A DNA stretch of 64,000 nt from Streptomyces koelreuteriae (lineage in GTDB: Bacteria; Actinomycetota; Actinomycetes; Streptomycetales; Streptomycetaceae): positions 1,364,001-1,428,000 of the forward strand of contig NZ_CP075896.1 in assembly GCF_018604545.1 (NCBI RefSeq). Reading direction: 5' to 3'. A program made the translations under genes and the position numbers. Of this stretch, positions 44,621 through 57,877 are shown one piece after another (position 1 is the first letter of the stretch; every line of letters begins with the position of its first letter). The notes under the pieces are model-generated. The model was given only the letters and a program-made list of their open reading frames with translations, was not told the origin of the DNA and ran no database searches.

Positions 44621-45718
44621 CTACTTCCGTACGGTGCCGAAGCAGATGTCGTACGACGTCCCCGGGTGCATCACGCGCAGCATCCGCTCGCCCTCGGCGG
44701 TGACCTCCTCCCGCCTGGTGCTGGTGAGCCGGTCGAAGGGCTCGATCACGAGGGCGTCGTCCTCAAGTCGCCACAGGCCGGCGAGGAAGCCGTCGACGAG
44801 GAGCGTGGAGTAGGCGATGTTGCCCTGCCAGGAGCGGCCCCGGTGCTCCGGCGGGACGACGCGGGTGCGGTCGGCGTGGGAGAGCAGCAGGTTGTCGAAC
44901 TCGGGCAGGAAGCGCGGCGGGGCCGGGGTGTCCGGGTCGGGGCGGGGGGCGTCCGGGAGGTCGAACAGCTCGACGCCGCCCTCGTCCTGGAAGGTGACGA
45001 GTCGCGGCCGGAGCCGTTCGAAGGCGTCCCGCAGGCGGGTCAGTCCGGCCCAGGTCTGCATGTCCTTCACCGAGGCCGGGCCGAAGGCGGCGAGGTAGCG
45101 CAGGACGACCGCGTCGGGAGCGGGGGCGGGTTCCGACGGGCGGCCGAGCCAGTGCTCGGCGGTGGTGAGGCTGACCTGCCCGCTACGGCCCCACAGCCCG
45201 CGGGGGGTCACCTGCACCAGCGGCAGTCGGCACCGGGCGGCGACCGCGAGGGCCTGCGGGTCGGCGTCGGGCCACTCCTGGAGCAGGGCCTCGCGCAACT
45301 GCTTCATCGTGCGGGGCTCGGCCTCGACGAGGTCCCGGGCGAGAGCCGCGAGCCGGTCCAGGTCGACACCGGCGAGCCCCTTGCGGAACTGGACCAGCTC
45401 CCGGTCCCGGGCGGGCTGCACCAGCGGCCTCAGGGTGAGGCAGTCGGCCGCGGTGTGGGTGTGGATGGTGGAGCGCATCGTGACGATACGGACGACCTCG
45501 CGGCCGGCCATCGGCGCCGACAGCGCCTCGGGGTCGAAACCGTCCAGGCGGGCGGCGAGCGCGTAGTACGGGGGCTTGACGTTCTGCGCCTGGAGACCGA
45601 CCAGATGCTCGACGGCCGCGAGGGCGGACATCCGGGCGGGGCGCAGCAGCAGTTGCCGGTCGAGGGTGGCGCGGTTGAGGGCACGGGTACCGAGGACGCT
45701 CCGCTGGGTGTTCGCCAT
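44621..45718 (-). CDS. Winged-helix DNA-binding protein (YcaQ/AlkX-like, DUF1006-type)
   Basis: A 365-residue protein of the winged-helix group related to YcaQ/AlkX: LNRATLDRQLLLRPARMSALAAVEHLVGLQAQNVKPPYYALAARL at the N terminus, WGRSGQVSLTTAEHWL, and LLPEFDNLLLSHADRTRVVP near 285-305. YcaQ/AlkX relatives are DNA glycosylases acting on crosslinks or bulky lesions; the actinobacterial paralogues with the LQAQ motif are mostly uncharacterised. Repair is possible but not shown by the sequence alone. Confidence 0.8.
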   Translation of the reverse strand: MANTQRSVLGTRALNRATLDRQLLLRPARMSALAAVEHLVGLQAQNVKPPYYALAARLDGFDPEALSAPMAGREVVRIVTMRSTIHTHTAADCLTLRPLVQPARDRELVQFRKGLAGVDLDRLAALARDLVEAEPRTMKQLREALLQEWPDADPQALAVAARCRLPLVQVTPRGLWGRSGQVSLTTAEHWLGRPSEPAPAPDAVVLRYLAAFGPASVKDMQTWAGLTRLRDAFERLRPRLVTFQDEGGVELFDLPDAPRPDPDTPAPPRFLPEFDNLLLSHADRTRVVPPEHRGRSWQGNIAYSTLLVDGFLAGLWRLEDDALVIEPFDRLTSTRREEVTAEGERMLRVMHPGTSYDICFGTVRK

Positions 45719-45844
45719 GAGGGCACGGTAGCGGGGGTTGCGGACAGCTTCTGTCCGCGATGGCCGTAAGTCCCGGACCCGGCGGTAATCCGGGCGCGGC
45801 AGGGTAAAGGGAATCGATCAGCCCCCGTCGAGAAGGAGCCGAGG

Positions 45845-46270
45845 ATGACCGACGACGCCTACCTGTTCCTGCTTGACGACCCGTCGGCGCCGCTCGGTGT
45901 GGCGCCCGCCGCCGTCGGCGATCTCGCGTGCATGGAGACCCCCGCGGTACGCGCGTGGCTGGACGCGCAGGGCAGCACGCCGGCCTCCCCGCAGCTGCGC
46001 CTGCTGCCGCCGGAGGAGACGGCGGCCATCCCCGAGGCAGCGGAACGGCTGCCCGTCCCGCTGGGCGAGGAGGAACTGAGCCGGGTCCGCCATCTGAACG
46101 CACCCCGGTCACTCGCCCGGGTGGAGGAGGAACTCCTCGCCTTCCGCGACTGCGCGGGCGGCCGCGACGGCCTGATCGCCCGCGCGCTCACCGCCGGAGT
46201 GGCACCGCACCGCATCGTCGAACTGACCGGCGTGGATCCGGCGACGGTGACAGCGGCGACGAACGGCTGA
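45845..46270 (+). CDS. Conserved hypothetical protein
   Basis: A 141-residue protein beginning MTDDAYLFLLDDPSAPLGVAP and ending in a short helix-turn-helix-like stretch (GLIARALTAGVAPHRIVELTGVDPATVTAATNG). GAAGGAG precedes the ATG. The C-terminal piece resembles the homeodomain-like HTH tail of several actinobacterial small proteins. Function unknown. Confidence 0.7.
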   Translation: MTDDAYLFLLDDPSAPLGVAPAAVGDLACMETPAVRAWLDAQGSTPASPQLRLLPPEETAAIPEAAERLPVPLGEEELSRVRHLNAPRSLARVEEELLAFRDCAGGRDGLIARALTAGVAPHRIVELTGVDPATVTAATNG

Positions 46271-46380
46271 CGATAGGGCGACGGGTTCGGCTGCCGCCCG
46301 GCCTCCGACCGATACCGGCCTTCGGGCGAATTCAGGGCCGGTTCCGCGGTTCGGCGGGCGGTGGGTGGTAGGGGCATGAG

Positions 46381-47490
46381 ATGGCCGCGTCTGTCGAACC
46401 GCCCGCCTCGCCGCTCGGACGTCCGGGGGGTGGGGAGCCGCGTGTGCCGGGGTGGCTGCGGGTCGCGGGGGCGTATGCGTGGCGGATCATCGCCGTCGGG
46501 ATCGTCGTCCGCTTCGCCTTCTCCGTGCTGGGGCAGTTTCATCGGATCGCCGTCGCCGTCTTCCTCGGTCTGGTCATCGCCGCCGTGCTCCGTCCCGCGG
46601 CCGGTCTGCTGGCCCGGTTGATGCCCAGGCCGCTCGCGGTGGCCGTCGCGATCGTCGGCGGCATCGTGCTGGTGCTCGGGGCGCTGACCCTGGTCGGTGA
46701 GACCGTGGCGGACCAGCGCAGCGGACTGGAGCGGGAGTTCGTGGCGGGGATCGACCGGATCGAGCGTCAGCTGGAGGAGCCGCCGTTCCGACTGCCCGCG
46801 GACGCCTTCGCCGATCTCCAGTCCAGGATCGGCAAGCTGCTGTCGAGCCATCGCTCCACTCTCATCAGTACGGCACTCAGCGGCGCGAGCCGGCTGCTTG
46901 AGGTGCTGACCGTGCTGGCGCTGGCCCTGTTCTGCGCGGTCTTCTTCACGCACTCCGGCGAGCGGCAGTGGCGGTGGATGTGCGACCAGCTCCCCGAGGG
47001 GGCGCGGGAGCGGGTCATGGTCGCGGGCGGGGCCGCCTGGCGGACCTTCACCGGCTATACGCACGGCATCCTGCTGGTGGCGGCGACCAACGCTGTCCTC
47101 GTGGGCATCGCCCTGTTCGCTCTCGGGGTGCCGCTCGCCATGCCGCTGGCGCTGCTGGAGTTCGTGGCCGCCTTCATCCCGCTGATCGGCTCGCCGATCG
47201 CCCTGGCCGTCGCGGCCGTCGTCGCGCTGGCGTCGAAGGGCCCGCTCATCGCCCTGGTGGTGGTGGCCCTGATCGTGATCATCGGACAGATCGAGGGCCA
47301 TCTCCTGCACCCCATCGTGATGAGCTGGGCCGTCCGGCTGCACCCCGTGGTGGTGGCCCTGGCGGTCGTCGGCGGAGCGGTCGCGGCGGGGGTGATCGGT
47401 GCCGTGGTGGCCGTACCGCTGGTCGCCGTGGTGTGGTCCGTGTACCAGGCGCTGCGAGCGTCCGGGGACGAGATCACCACCCCTGCCTGA
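46381..47490 (+). CDS. AI-2E/PerM-family transporter-like membrane protein
   Basis: A 369-residue membrane protein of the AI-2E (YdiK/PerM) family, with about seven to eight helices, VFLGLVIAAVLRPAAGLLAR near 60, an extracellular helical region (about 115-165) and the conserved VPLAMPLALLEFVAAFIPLIGSPIALAVAAVVAL near 250. Relatives export diverse small molecules or ions; an autoinducer role is unlikely in Streptomyces. Weak ribosome site. Confidence 0.85.
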   Translation: MAASVEPPASPLGRPGGGEPRVPGWLRVAGAYAWRIIAVGIVVRFAFSVLGQFHRIAVAVFLGLVIAAVLRPAAGLLARLMPRPLAVAVAIVGGIVLVLGALTLVGETVADQRSGLEREFVAGIDRIERQLEEPPFRLPADAFADLQSRIGKLLSSHRSTLISTALSGASRLLEVLTVLALALFCAVFFTHSGERQWRWMCDQLPEGARERVMVAGGAAWRTFTGYTHGILLVAATNAVLVGIALFALGVPLAMPLALLEFVAAFIPLIGSPIALAVAAVVALASKGPLIALVVVALIVIIGQIEGHLLHPIVMSWAVRLHPVVVALAVVGGAVAAGVIGAVVAVPLVAVVWSVYQALRASGDEITTPA

Positions 47491-47592
47491 ACGCCGCGCG
47501 GATCATGGAGACCGAGGCCACAGTCAGGGGGAGGGCAAGGTCACAGCCGCGCCCACTCCTGCTCTTTCGTTAACGTGCCCTAACATCCGAGC

Positions 47593-49400
47593 ATGACGGT
47601 CCTGCCTGACGACGGGCTTGAGCTGGCCGGCGAGTTCCCTGATGTGCCCCATGAGCAGTGGCAGCGCCTTGTGGCGGGTGTGCTGCGAAAGTCGGGCAAG
47701 GACGTCGAGGGAGCCGAGGCCGAGGAAGCCCTGTCCACCGCCCTGGAGGACGGGTTGCGCACCCGGCCCCTCTACACCGCGCGCGACGACGCCCCTGAGC
47801 CCGGTTTCCCCGGGTTCGCGCCCTTTGTGCGAGGCGGCCGCGCCGAGGGGAACACGGTCGGCGGCTGGGACGTACGGCAGCGGCACACGGTGGCCGACGG
47901 CGCCACGGTGCTCGCGGACCTGGAGAACGGGGTCACCTCTCTCTGGCTGTCCGTGGGCGAAGGCGGCATCCCGGTGCCCGACCTCGGCACGGTCCTCGAC
48001 GGCGTCTATCTCGACCTGGCCCCCGTCGTCCTCGACGCGGGACACGAGACCGAGCCGGCCGCACGGGAGCTGCTGCGGCTGCATGAGGAGCGGGGCGTCG
48101 CCCGGGACGTGGCGCGCGGCAACCTGGGCGCGGACCCGCTCGGCCACGAGGCCCGTACCGGACAGGGCTACGACATCGCGCCGGTGGCGGATCTCGCGCG
48201 GCGGTGCGCCGAGGAGTACCCGGGGCTGCGGGCGCTGACCGTGGACGCGCTGCCGTACCACGAGGCCGGCGGTTCGGCCGCCCAGGAGCTGGGCTGCTCG
48301 CTGGCCACGGCGGTGGCGTATCTGCGGGAGCTGACCGAGGCCGGGCTGAGCGTCGAACAGGCCTGCGCGCAGCTCGAGTTCCGATACGCGGCGACCGCCG
48401 ACCAGTTCCTGACGATCGCCAAGCTGCGGGCCGCGCGCCGGCTCTGGGCGAGGGTCGCCGAGGCCTGCGGGGCCCCGCGCGCGGGGGCGCAGCTCCAGCA
48501 CGTCGTGACCTCACCGGTGATGATGACGCGCCGCGACCCGTGGGTGAACATGCTGCGCACGACCATCGCGACGCTGGCCGCGGGCGCGGGCGGGGCCGAC
48601 TCGGTCACCGTGCTGCCCTTCGACCACGCGCTCGGCCTGCCGGACGCGTTCGCCCGCCGTATCGCCCGCAACACCTCCACGATCCTCATCGAGGAGTCGC
48701 ACCTGTCCCGGGTGATCGACCCGGCGGGCGGCTCCTGGTACGTGGAGCGGCTCACCGACGAACTCGCCCACGCGGGCTGGGAGTTCTTCCGGCGGATCGA
48801 ACGACTCGGCGGCCAGGCGGCCGCCCTGCGCTCAGGCGACCTCGGCCGGGACCTCGCCGACACCTGGGCGGCCCGCAGCGGGAAGCTCGCCAAGCGGCGC
48901 GAACCCATCACCGGCGTCAGCGAGTTCCCCCACCTCGCCGAGAAGCCGGTCGTGCGCGCGCCGGCTCCCGAGCCGCGCTCCGGCGGGCTGCCGAGGGTGC
49001 GCCGCGACGAGGCCTACGAGGCGCTGCGCGCCCGCTCCGACGCCCACCTCGCGGCGACCGGCTCCCGGCCCCGGATCTTCCTGGCCGCGCTCGGCCCGGC
49101 CGCGGCCCACACCGCACGTCTGACCTTCGCCTCGAACCTCTTCCAGGCGGGCGGCATCGAGCCCGTCACGGAGGGCACCTTCGAGGAGAGCGGCGCGAGC
49201 GAGGCCGTGCTGTGCTCCAGTGACGCCCTGTACGAGGAGCAGGCCGAGACGGTGGCCGGGCAGCTCAGGGCCGCCGGTGCCGCGCAGGTGTTCCTCGCCG
49301 GGCGGCCGGGGAACCACCCCGGTGTCGACAGTTACGTCTTCGCGGGCTGTGACGCCGTCGCCGTGCTGTCCGCCACCCTCGACCGCATGGGAGTGTCCTG

Positions 49401-49401
<1 letters not shown>
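47593..49401 (+). CDS. mutA: Methylmalonyl-CoA mutase small (alpha) subunit
   Basis: A 602-residue MutA. It has the mutase TIM-barrel ([27 protein letters not shown] region, [59 protein letters not shown]) and a degenerate C-terminal flavodoxin-like domain (about 465-602) lacking the DxHxxG cobalamin motif, as expected for the non-catalytic chain. TGA/ATG overlap with mutB. TTAACGTGCCCTAA at 47571-47584, just upstream, includes a probable -10 region. Confidence 0.95.
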
Positions 49402-51571
<2,170 letters not shown>

Positions 51572-51575
<4 letters not shown>

Positions 51576-52564
51576 TCGATGTCGACGCCTATGTGAAGGG
51601 CGTACTCGACGGGAAGCGGGCGATCGTCGCCCGCGCCATCACCCTCGTCGAGTCGACCCGGCCCCAGCACCGGGCGCTGGCCCAGGAGTTGCTGACGGAG
51701 CTGCTGCCGCACAGCGGGCGGGCCCGGCGGATCGGTGTCAGCGGAGTGCCGGGCGTGGGCAAGTCGACGTTCATCGACGCGTTCGGCACGTTGCTGACCT
51801 CGCTCGGGTACCGGGTGGCCGTCCTCGCCGTCGACCCGTCCTCCAGCCGCACCGGCGGCTCGATCCTCGGCGACAAGACCCGGATGGAGCGCCTGGCGGT
51901 GGATCCGGCGGCGTTCGTGCGCCCCTCCCCCACGGCGGGCACGCTGGGCGGAGTGGCCAAGGCGACCCGTGAGTCGATCGTGGTGATGGAGGCGGCGGGC
52001 TACGACGTGATCCTGGTGGAGACGGTCGGCGTCGGCCAGTCCGAGACCGCGGTCGCGAACATGGTCGACTCCTTCCTGCTCCTCACCCTCGCCCGCACCG
52101 GCGATCAGCTCCAGGGCATCAAGAAGGGCGTCCTGGAGCTGGCCGACGTGATCGCCGTCAACAAGGCGGATGGCCCGCACGAGCGCGACGCCCGCGCCGC
52201 CGCGCGTGAGCTGGCGGGCGCGCTGCGCCTGATGCACGGCAAGGACGCGGCCTGGACCCCGCCCGTGCTCAGCTGCAGCGCCCGCGAGTCGGCCGGTCTG
52301 GACACCGTGTGGGAACGCCTCGAACAGCACCGCACCCTGCTGGATTCCACCGGCCGCCTCGCCGCCAAGCGCCGCGACCAGCAGGTCGACTGGACCTGGA
52401 CCATGGTCCGCGACGAACTCCTCGGCCGTCTGAAGGCCGACCCGGCGGTGCGGGCGCTGGCGCCGGCGCTAGAGCAGCGGGTCAGGGACGGCGAGCTGAC
52501 GCCGACGCTGGCCGCCGAGCGGATCCTCGGGGCGCTCGGGGGCTCCGAGCAGGACACCCGCTGA
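51572..52564 (+). CDS. meaB: Methylmalonyl-CoA mutase-associated GTPase MeaB
   Basis: A 330-residue G3E GTPase: P-loop GVPGVGKST (58-66), [21 protein letters not shown] (switch I), [10 protein letters not shown] (switch II) and VNKADG (base specificity). It protects and reloads the mutase with adenosylcobalamin. The GTG start overlaps the mutB stop (GTGA), which supports function with mutAB rather than with another mutase. Confidence 0.96.
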
Positions 52565-52637
52565 GCTGATCACGAGCTGTTTTCCGGCCGGACCCGGGCG
52601 TGCCCCGGACCCCCCGGTCGGAATCCTTACACGCTAC

Positions 52638-54127
<1,490 letters not shown>

Positions 54128-54147
54128 CCGGACCGGCAGCACGAAGA

Positions 54148-54183
54148 GGGCCGGCCCGACACCGAACGGTGTCGGGCCGGCCC
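54148..54183 (+). terminator. Terminator of argG
   Basis: GGGCCGGCCCGACACC (54148-54163), loop GAAC, and its exact complement (54168-54183), a 16-bp stem. Confidence 0.88.
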
Positions 54184-54258
54184 CTTCAGTTCATCAGGGA
54201 GCACTGACCACCGGTCACCCGTCTGAACAGCCCTTCCGTACCCGACGTATACGACGGG

Positions 54259-55062
54259 GTGAACGTCGGTGCGAGCGTGCGGGCGGGCATGTTCGCCCTC
54301 GTCGGCAGCGTGCTCGCGGCGCTCGGGCATCACACTGTCGTCGGGGGTGCGGTGCCCTGGTGGCTCGTCGCCGGGTTCGGGCTGGCGCAGTTCGCGGCCG
54401 TCCGGCCCGTCGCACGCCGTCGCCTCTCCCTGCCGACCGTGTTCGCGGCCACCCTGGGAGCGCAGGGGGCCTTGCACGCCGGACTGACCCTGGCGGCGGG
54501 TCATGCCGGGCATCACGGGACGGGCGGGGGCGACGGGCACGTCTGGCACCAGGTATCGGCCGGTATGACGGCCGCCCATGCCGTCGCCGCGCTGGTGGCG
54601 GGCTGGCTGCTGCACCGGGCCGACGCGGCGCTGACGGCCGCGTTCGCCGCCGCCCGCACCGTGCGGCGCGTCGCCGCCGCCGTCGTGGCCCTCGTACGAC
54701 GGGCCCTGCTGCCCGGCGGCGATGCCGGTGGCGCGCCGCCCGTCGTGCCGCTGCTCGGCCGCTTCGACCCGCCGTCCGCCCCACGGACACGAACGCTGGA
54801 CCACGCGCTGGTGCGCAGGGGTCCGCCGGGACGTGCTCACGTCCCGGTCGTCCCCTCATCCGGGCCGCGGCTTCGCCGTGCCCGGCCGCACCAGCAAGGA
54901 GTTCCCGCATGTCCACGTACCACTACGCCTGTGCCGTACGGCGCGTCGCCGTCGTCGGCGCGGCCGTCGTCACCCTCGCCCTCACCGCGGCCGGAACGGC
55001 CTCGGCCCACGCCGAGGTCGAGGCCGACAAGCCGCAGGCCCTGGCCGAGAACGTCACCCTGA
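54259..55062 (+). CDS. Membrane protein next to ycnI, with an atypical long tail
   Basis: A 267-residue reading frame. Residues 1-150 are a real-looking membrane protein: four or so helices with His-rich stretches (ALGHHTVV, HAGHHGTGGGDGHVWHQ), suitable for metal contacts and consistent with the copper-related YcnI neighbour. The last 51 residues overlap ycnI in another frame and read as low-complexity Pro/Ser/Arg, so the true C-terminus probably lies earlier (frameshift or sequencing error near 54830-54900) or the overlap is recent drift. GTG start at 54259. Confidence 0.65.
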   Translation: MNVGASVRAGMFALVGSVLAALGHHTVVGGAVPWWLVAGFGLAQFAAVRPVARRRLSLPTVFAATLGAQGALHAGLTLAAGHAGHHGTGGGDGHVWHQVSAGMTAAHAVAALVAGWLLHRADAALTAAFAAARTVRRVAAAVVALVRRALLPGGDAGGAPPVVPLLGRFDPPSAPRTRTLDHALVRRGPPGRAHVPVVPSSGPRLRRARPHQQGVPACPRTTTPVPYGASPSSARPSSPSPSPRPERPRPTPRSRPTSRRPWPRTSP

Positions 55063-55622
55063 CGTTCGTCTCCGAGGCGGAGTCCGACGCGGCGGGCTTC
55101 ACCCGGCTCCGGGTCGTCCTGCCCGAGGGCATCACACCCACCGACGTGACACTCGCCGAGGCGCCCGAGGGCTGGAAGCTGAAGCCCGGCGCCGACGGAT
55201 ACACCCTCGGCGGCCCGGCCCTCGACACGGGCGTGGACGCCGAGCACAAGATCAAGGTACGGCGGCTCCCCGACGCCGCGGAACTGGCCTTCAAGACCGT
55301 CGAGACCTACAGCGACGGCGAGGTCTCCCGCTGGATCGAACTGCCCGAGGGCGACACGGAACCGGCCCAGCCCGCGCCCGTTCTGAAGCTGAAGGCCGCC
55401 GCGCCGGGGGCGAAGCCCACCGACCCCAGCGACAGCCCCGGCCCCGCCTCTCCCGAGGCCTCGGCTCCGGCTCCCTCCGAGGTCTCCCCCGCCGGCGACA
55501 CCACCGCGGCCGAGGACGACGGTTCGTCGCCGGGCCTGGTCGCGGGCGGTGTGCTCGGGGCCCTGCTCGTCGTCGGCGGCGGCGCGTGGTGGCTGGTGAA
55601 GCGCCGCACCGGCACCTCCTGA
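54909..55622 (+). CDS. YcnI-domain copper-binding membrane protein
   Basis: A 237-residue YcnI-type protein: signal peptide (1-33) ending ASA, so the mature protein would begin with H34 (HAEVEAD), the His-brace copper ligand of the family. The domain continues to about 155 with GWKLKPG and SRWIELPEG (conserved Trp), then a Pro/Ser/Ala linker (about 160-205), a C-terminal helix (about 208-228) and a KRR stop-transfer. AAGGAG precedes the ATG. Probably acts in copper acquisition or trafficking outside the membrane. Confidence 0.9.
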   Translation: MSTYHYACAVRRVAVVGAAVVTLALTAAGTASAHAEVEADKPQALAENVTLTFVSEAESDAAGFTRLRVVLPEGITPTDVTLAEAPEGWKLKPGADGYTLGGPALDTGVDAEHKIKVRRLPDAAELAFKTVETYSDGEVSRWIELPEGDTEPAQPAPVLKLKAAAPGAKPTDPSDSPGPASPEASAPAPSEVSPAGDTTAAEDDGSSPGLVAGGVLGALLVVGGGAWWLVKRRTGTS

Positions 55623-55707
55623 AGAAGGTGAACGTCTTTAGAGTGGAGCTGTGAAAGGGGGCCTTCGAGGATCTCGGAGGCCCCGCGCGAGCGGGAGAGG
55701 CAGGCAC

Positions 55708-56355
55708 ATGACCAGGCCGCAGACGGCGCGCAGGAAGCGTGCCAACGGGGTGGAGTCGCGTCAGCGGATCCTCGACGCGGCGGTGGAGATCGCCGGGGAG
55801 CGGGGCTACGAGGGCACCTCCATCGCCGCCGTCAGCGCCAAGTGCGGACTGCCCGCCAGCTCCATCTACTGGCATTTCAAGGACAAGGACGACCTCATCG
55901 CCGCCGTCATCGAGGGCAGCTTCGAGACCTGGCTGCGGGCCGTCGAACTGCCCGGCGAGGAGAGCGGCACCCCCCTGGAGCGGGTGACGGTCATGGCGGC
56001 GAACATCGCCAGGTCCCTGATCGAAGCGCCCGACTTCCTGCGCCTCGGACTGATGCTCGCCCTGGAACGACGCCCCGTCGAACCCCATGGCCGCACCGTC
56101 TTCCTCCAGGTCCGCGAGACCGCCGCCCGACGCGTCGCCGAGACGGTCACGACCCTCTATCCGGACCTGGACGAGGAAGCCGTGCGCACCCTCACCACCT
56201 ACGCCGTCGCCGGTGCCGACGGTCTCTTCGTGCACCGGGAGATCCACGGCGACACCGTGGACCTGGTGGCGATGTTCGAACTGCACGCCCGGCTGCTCCA
56301 CGACGCGGCGAGGGGCCTCGCGGCCGGGCCCGAGGACAGGGCCGTACCGGCGTAG
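55708..56355 (+). CDS. TetR-family regulator
   Basis: A 215-residue TetR protein: HTH in residues 15-62 (RQRILDAAVEIAGERGYEGTSIAAVSAKCGLPASSIYWHFKDKDDLIAAV), then a helical ligand domain. The ATG at 55708 begins the family. It lies between ycnI and the convergent pntB; no divergent partner gene is evident, so its target is unclear. Confidence 0.92.
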   Translation: MTRPQTARRKRANGVESRQRILDAAVEIAGERGYEGTSIAAVSAKCGLPASSIYWHFKDKDDLIAAVIEGSFETWLRAVELPGEESGTPLERVTVMAANIARSLIEAPDFLRLGLMLALERRPVEPHGRTVFLQVRETAARRVAETVTTLYPDLDEEAVRTLTTYAVAGADGLFVHREIHGDTVDLVAMFELHARLLHDAARGLAAGPEDRAVPA

Positions 56356-56437
56356 AGCCGAACACCCGTCAGGACACGCGTCGGGGACACCGGCCCCGCC
56401 CTCGGCGGCGACGGTGTCCCCGGCGACGGAGCACGGC

Positions 56438-57871
56438 TCAGCGCGATGTGCCGGCCATCTCCGGGACCGGCGCGTCGAGGGCGTCCAGTCCGCGCAGGAT
56501 GTCCTCCACCCGCTGCTTGGCGTCGCCGAAGAGCATCTGGGTGTTCTCCCGGAAGAACAGCGGGTTCTGCACACCGGCGTAACCGGCGGCCATCGACCGC
56601 TTGAAGACGACCACGTTGGCCGCCTCCCAGACGTGCAGCACCGGCATGCCGGCGATGGGGCTGGAGGGGTTGTCGGTGGCGGCCGGGTTGACGGTGTCGT
56701 TGGCGCCGATGACCAGGACGACCGAGGTGGCGGCGAAGTCGTCGTTGATCTCGTCCATTTCGAGGACGACGTCGTAGGGCACGTTCGCCTCGGCGAGCAG
56801 CACGTTCATGTGCCCGGGCAGCCGCCCGGCGACGGGGTGGATGCCGAAGCGCACCTCGACGCCCCGCTCGCGCAGCTTGCGCGCCAGCTCGGCGACCGGG
56901 TACTGGGCCTGGGCGACCGCCATGCCGTAACCCGGGGTGATGATCACCGAGGAGGCGTCGCGCAGGAGTTCCGCGGTCTCCTCGGCGTTGATCTCCCGGT
57001 GCTCGCCCTGCTCGCCCTCCTCGGCGGCGGCCGCCGGGGTGCCGAAGCCGCCCGCGATCACCGAGATGAAGGAGCGGTTCATCGCCTTGCACATGATGTA
57101 CGACAGATAGGCACCGGAGGAGCCGACCAGCGCGCCGGTGACGATCAGCAGGTTGTTGGCGAGCAGGAAGCCCGAGGCCGCCGCCGCCCAGCCGGAGTAG
57201 CTGTTCAGCATGGAGACCACCACCGGCATGTCACCGCCGCCGATGGAGGCGACCAGGTGCGCGCCCAGGGCGAGCGCGACCACGGTGACGGCGATGAGCA
57301 GGCCGATGTTCGGCCGGGCCACGAACGCGACGGTGAGCGCGACGAAGGCGAGAAGGGCACCCACGTTGAGGATGTGCTTGCCGGGCAGCGTCAGCGGGCT
57401 GGACTTGATCCGCGCGGACAGCTTCAGATAGGCGACGACCGAGCCCGTGAAGGTGACGGCGCCGATGAACACCCCGATGAACACCTCGGCGTGATGGATG
57501 CCCAGCAGCGAACCGCTGAGCCCGGGATCGACGTCGAGGTAGCCGTTCCAGCCGACGAACGTGGCGGCGAGGCCGACCAGGCTGTGCATGATGGCGATCA
57601 GCTCCGGCATGCCCGTCATCTCCACGACCCGGGCCCGCCACAGTCCGATGCCCGCGCCGACGGCCGTGGCGACGGCGATCAGCACGAGACCGGTGGCGGT
57701 GATGCTCCGGGAGGCGAGGCCGACGGTGGCGGCCAGGGCGATGACCATGCCCGCGATGCCCCAGACGACTCCCGAGCGGGAGGTCCGGTGCTGCGAGAGG
57801 CCGGCCAGGCTGAGGATGAACAGCAGCGCGGCGACGACGTAGGCGGCCTCTGCGGCCGTGACTGTGGTCAT
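56438..57871 (-). CDS. pntB: NAD(P) transhydrogenase beta subunit
   Basis: A 477-residue PntB: about nine helices (1-260), with [18 protein letters not shown] and [28 protein letters not shown], then the NADP-binding domain III ([69 protein letters not shown]). It couples proton movement to hydride transfer between NADH and NADP. Six bases separate it from pntA. Confidence 0.96.
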   Translation of the reverse strand: MTTVTAAEAAYVVAALLFILSLAGLSQHRTSRSGVVWGIAGMVIALAATVGLASRSITATGLVLIAVATAVGAGIGLWRARVVEMTGMPELIAIMHSLVGLAATFVGWNGYLDVDPGLSGSLLGIHHAEVFIGVFIGAVTFTGSVVAYLKLSARIKSSPLTLPGKHILNVGALLAFVALTVAFVARPNIGLLIAVTVVALALGAHLVASIGGGDMPVVVSMLNSYSGWAAAASGFLLANNLLIVTGALVGSSGAYLSYIMCKAMNRSFISVIAGGFGTPAAAAEEGEQGEHREINAEETAELLRDASSVIITPGYGMAVAQAQYPVAELARKLRERGVEVRFGIHPVAGRLPGHMNVLLAEANVPYDVVLEMDEINDDFAATSVVLVIGANDTVNPAATDNPSSPIAGMPVLHVWEAANVVVFKRSMAAGYAGVQNPLFFRENTQMLFGDAKQRVEDILRGLDALDAPVPEMAGTSR

Positions 57872-57877
57872 CCGTGA

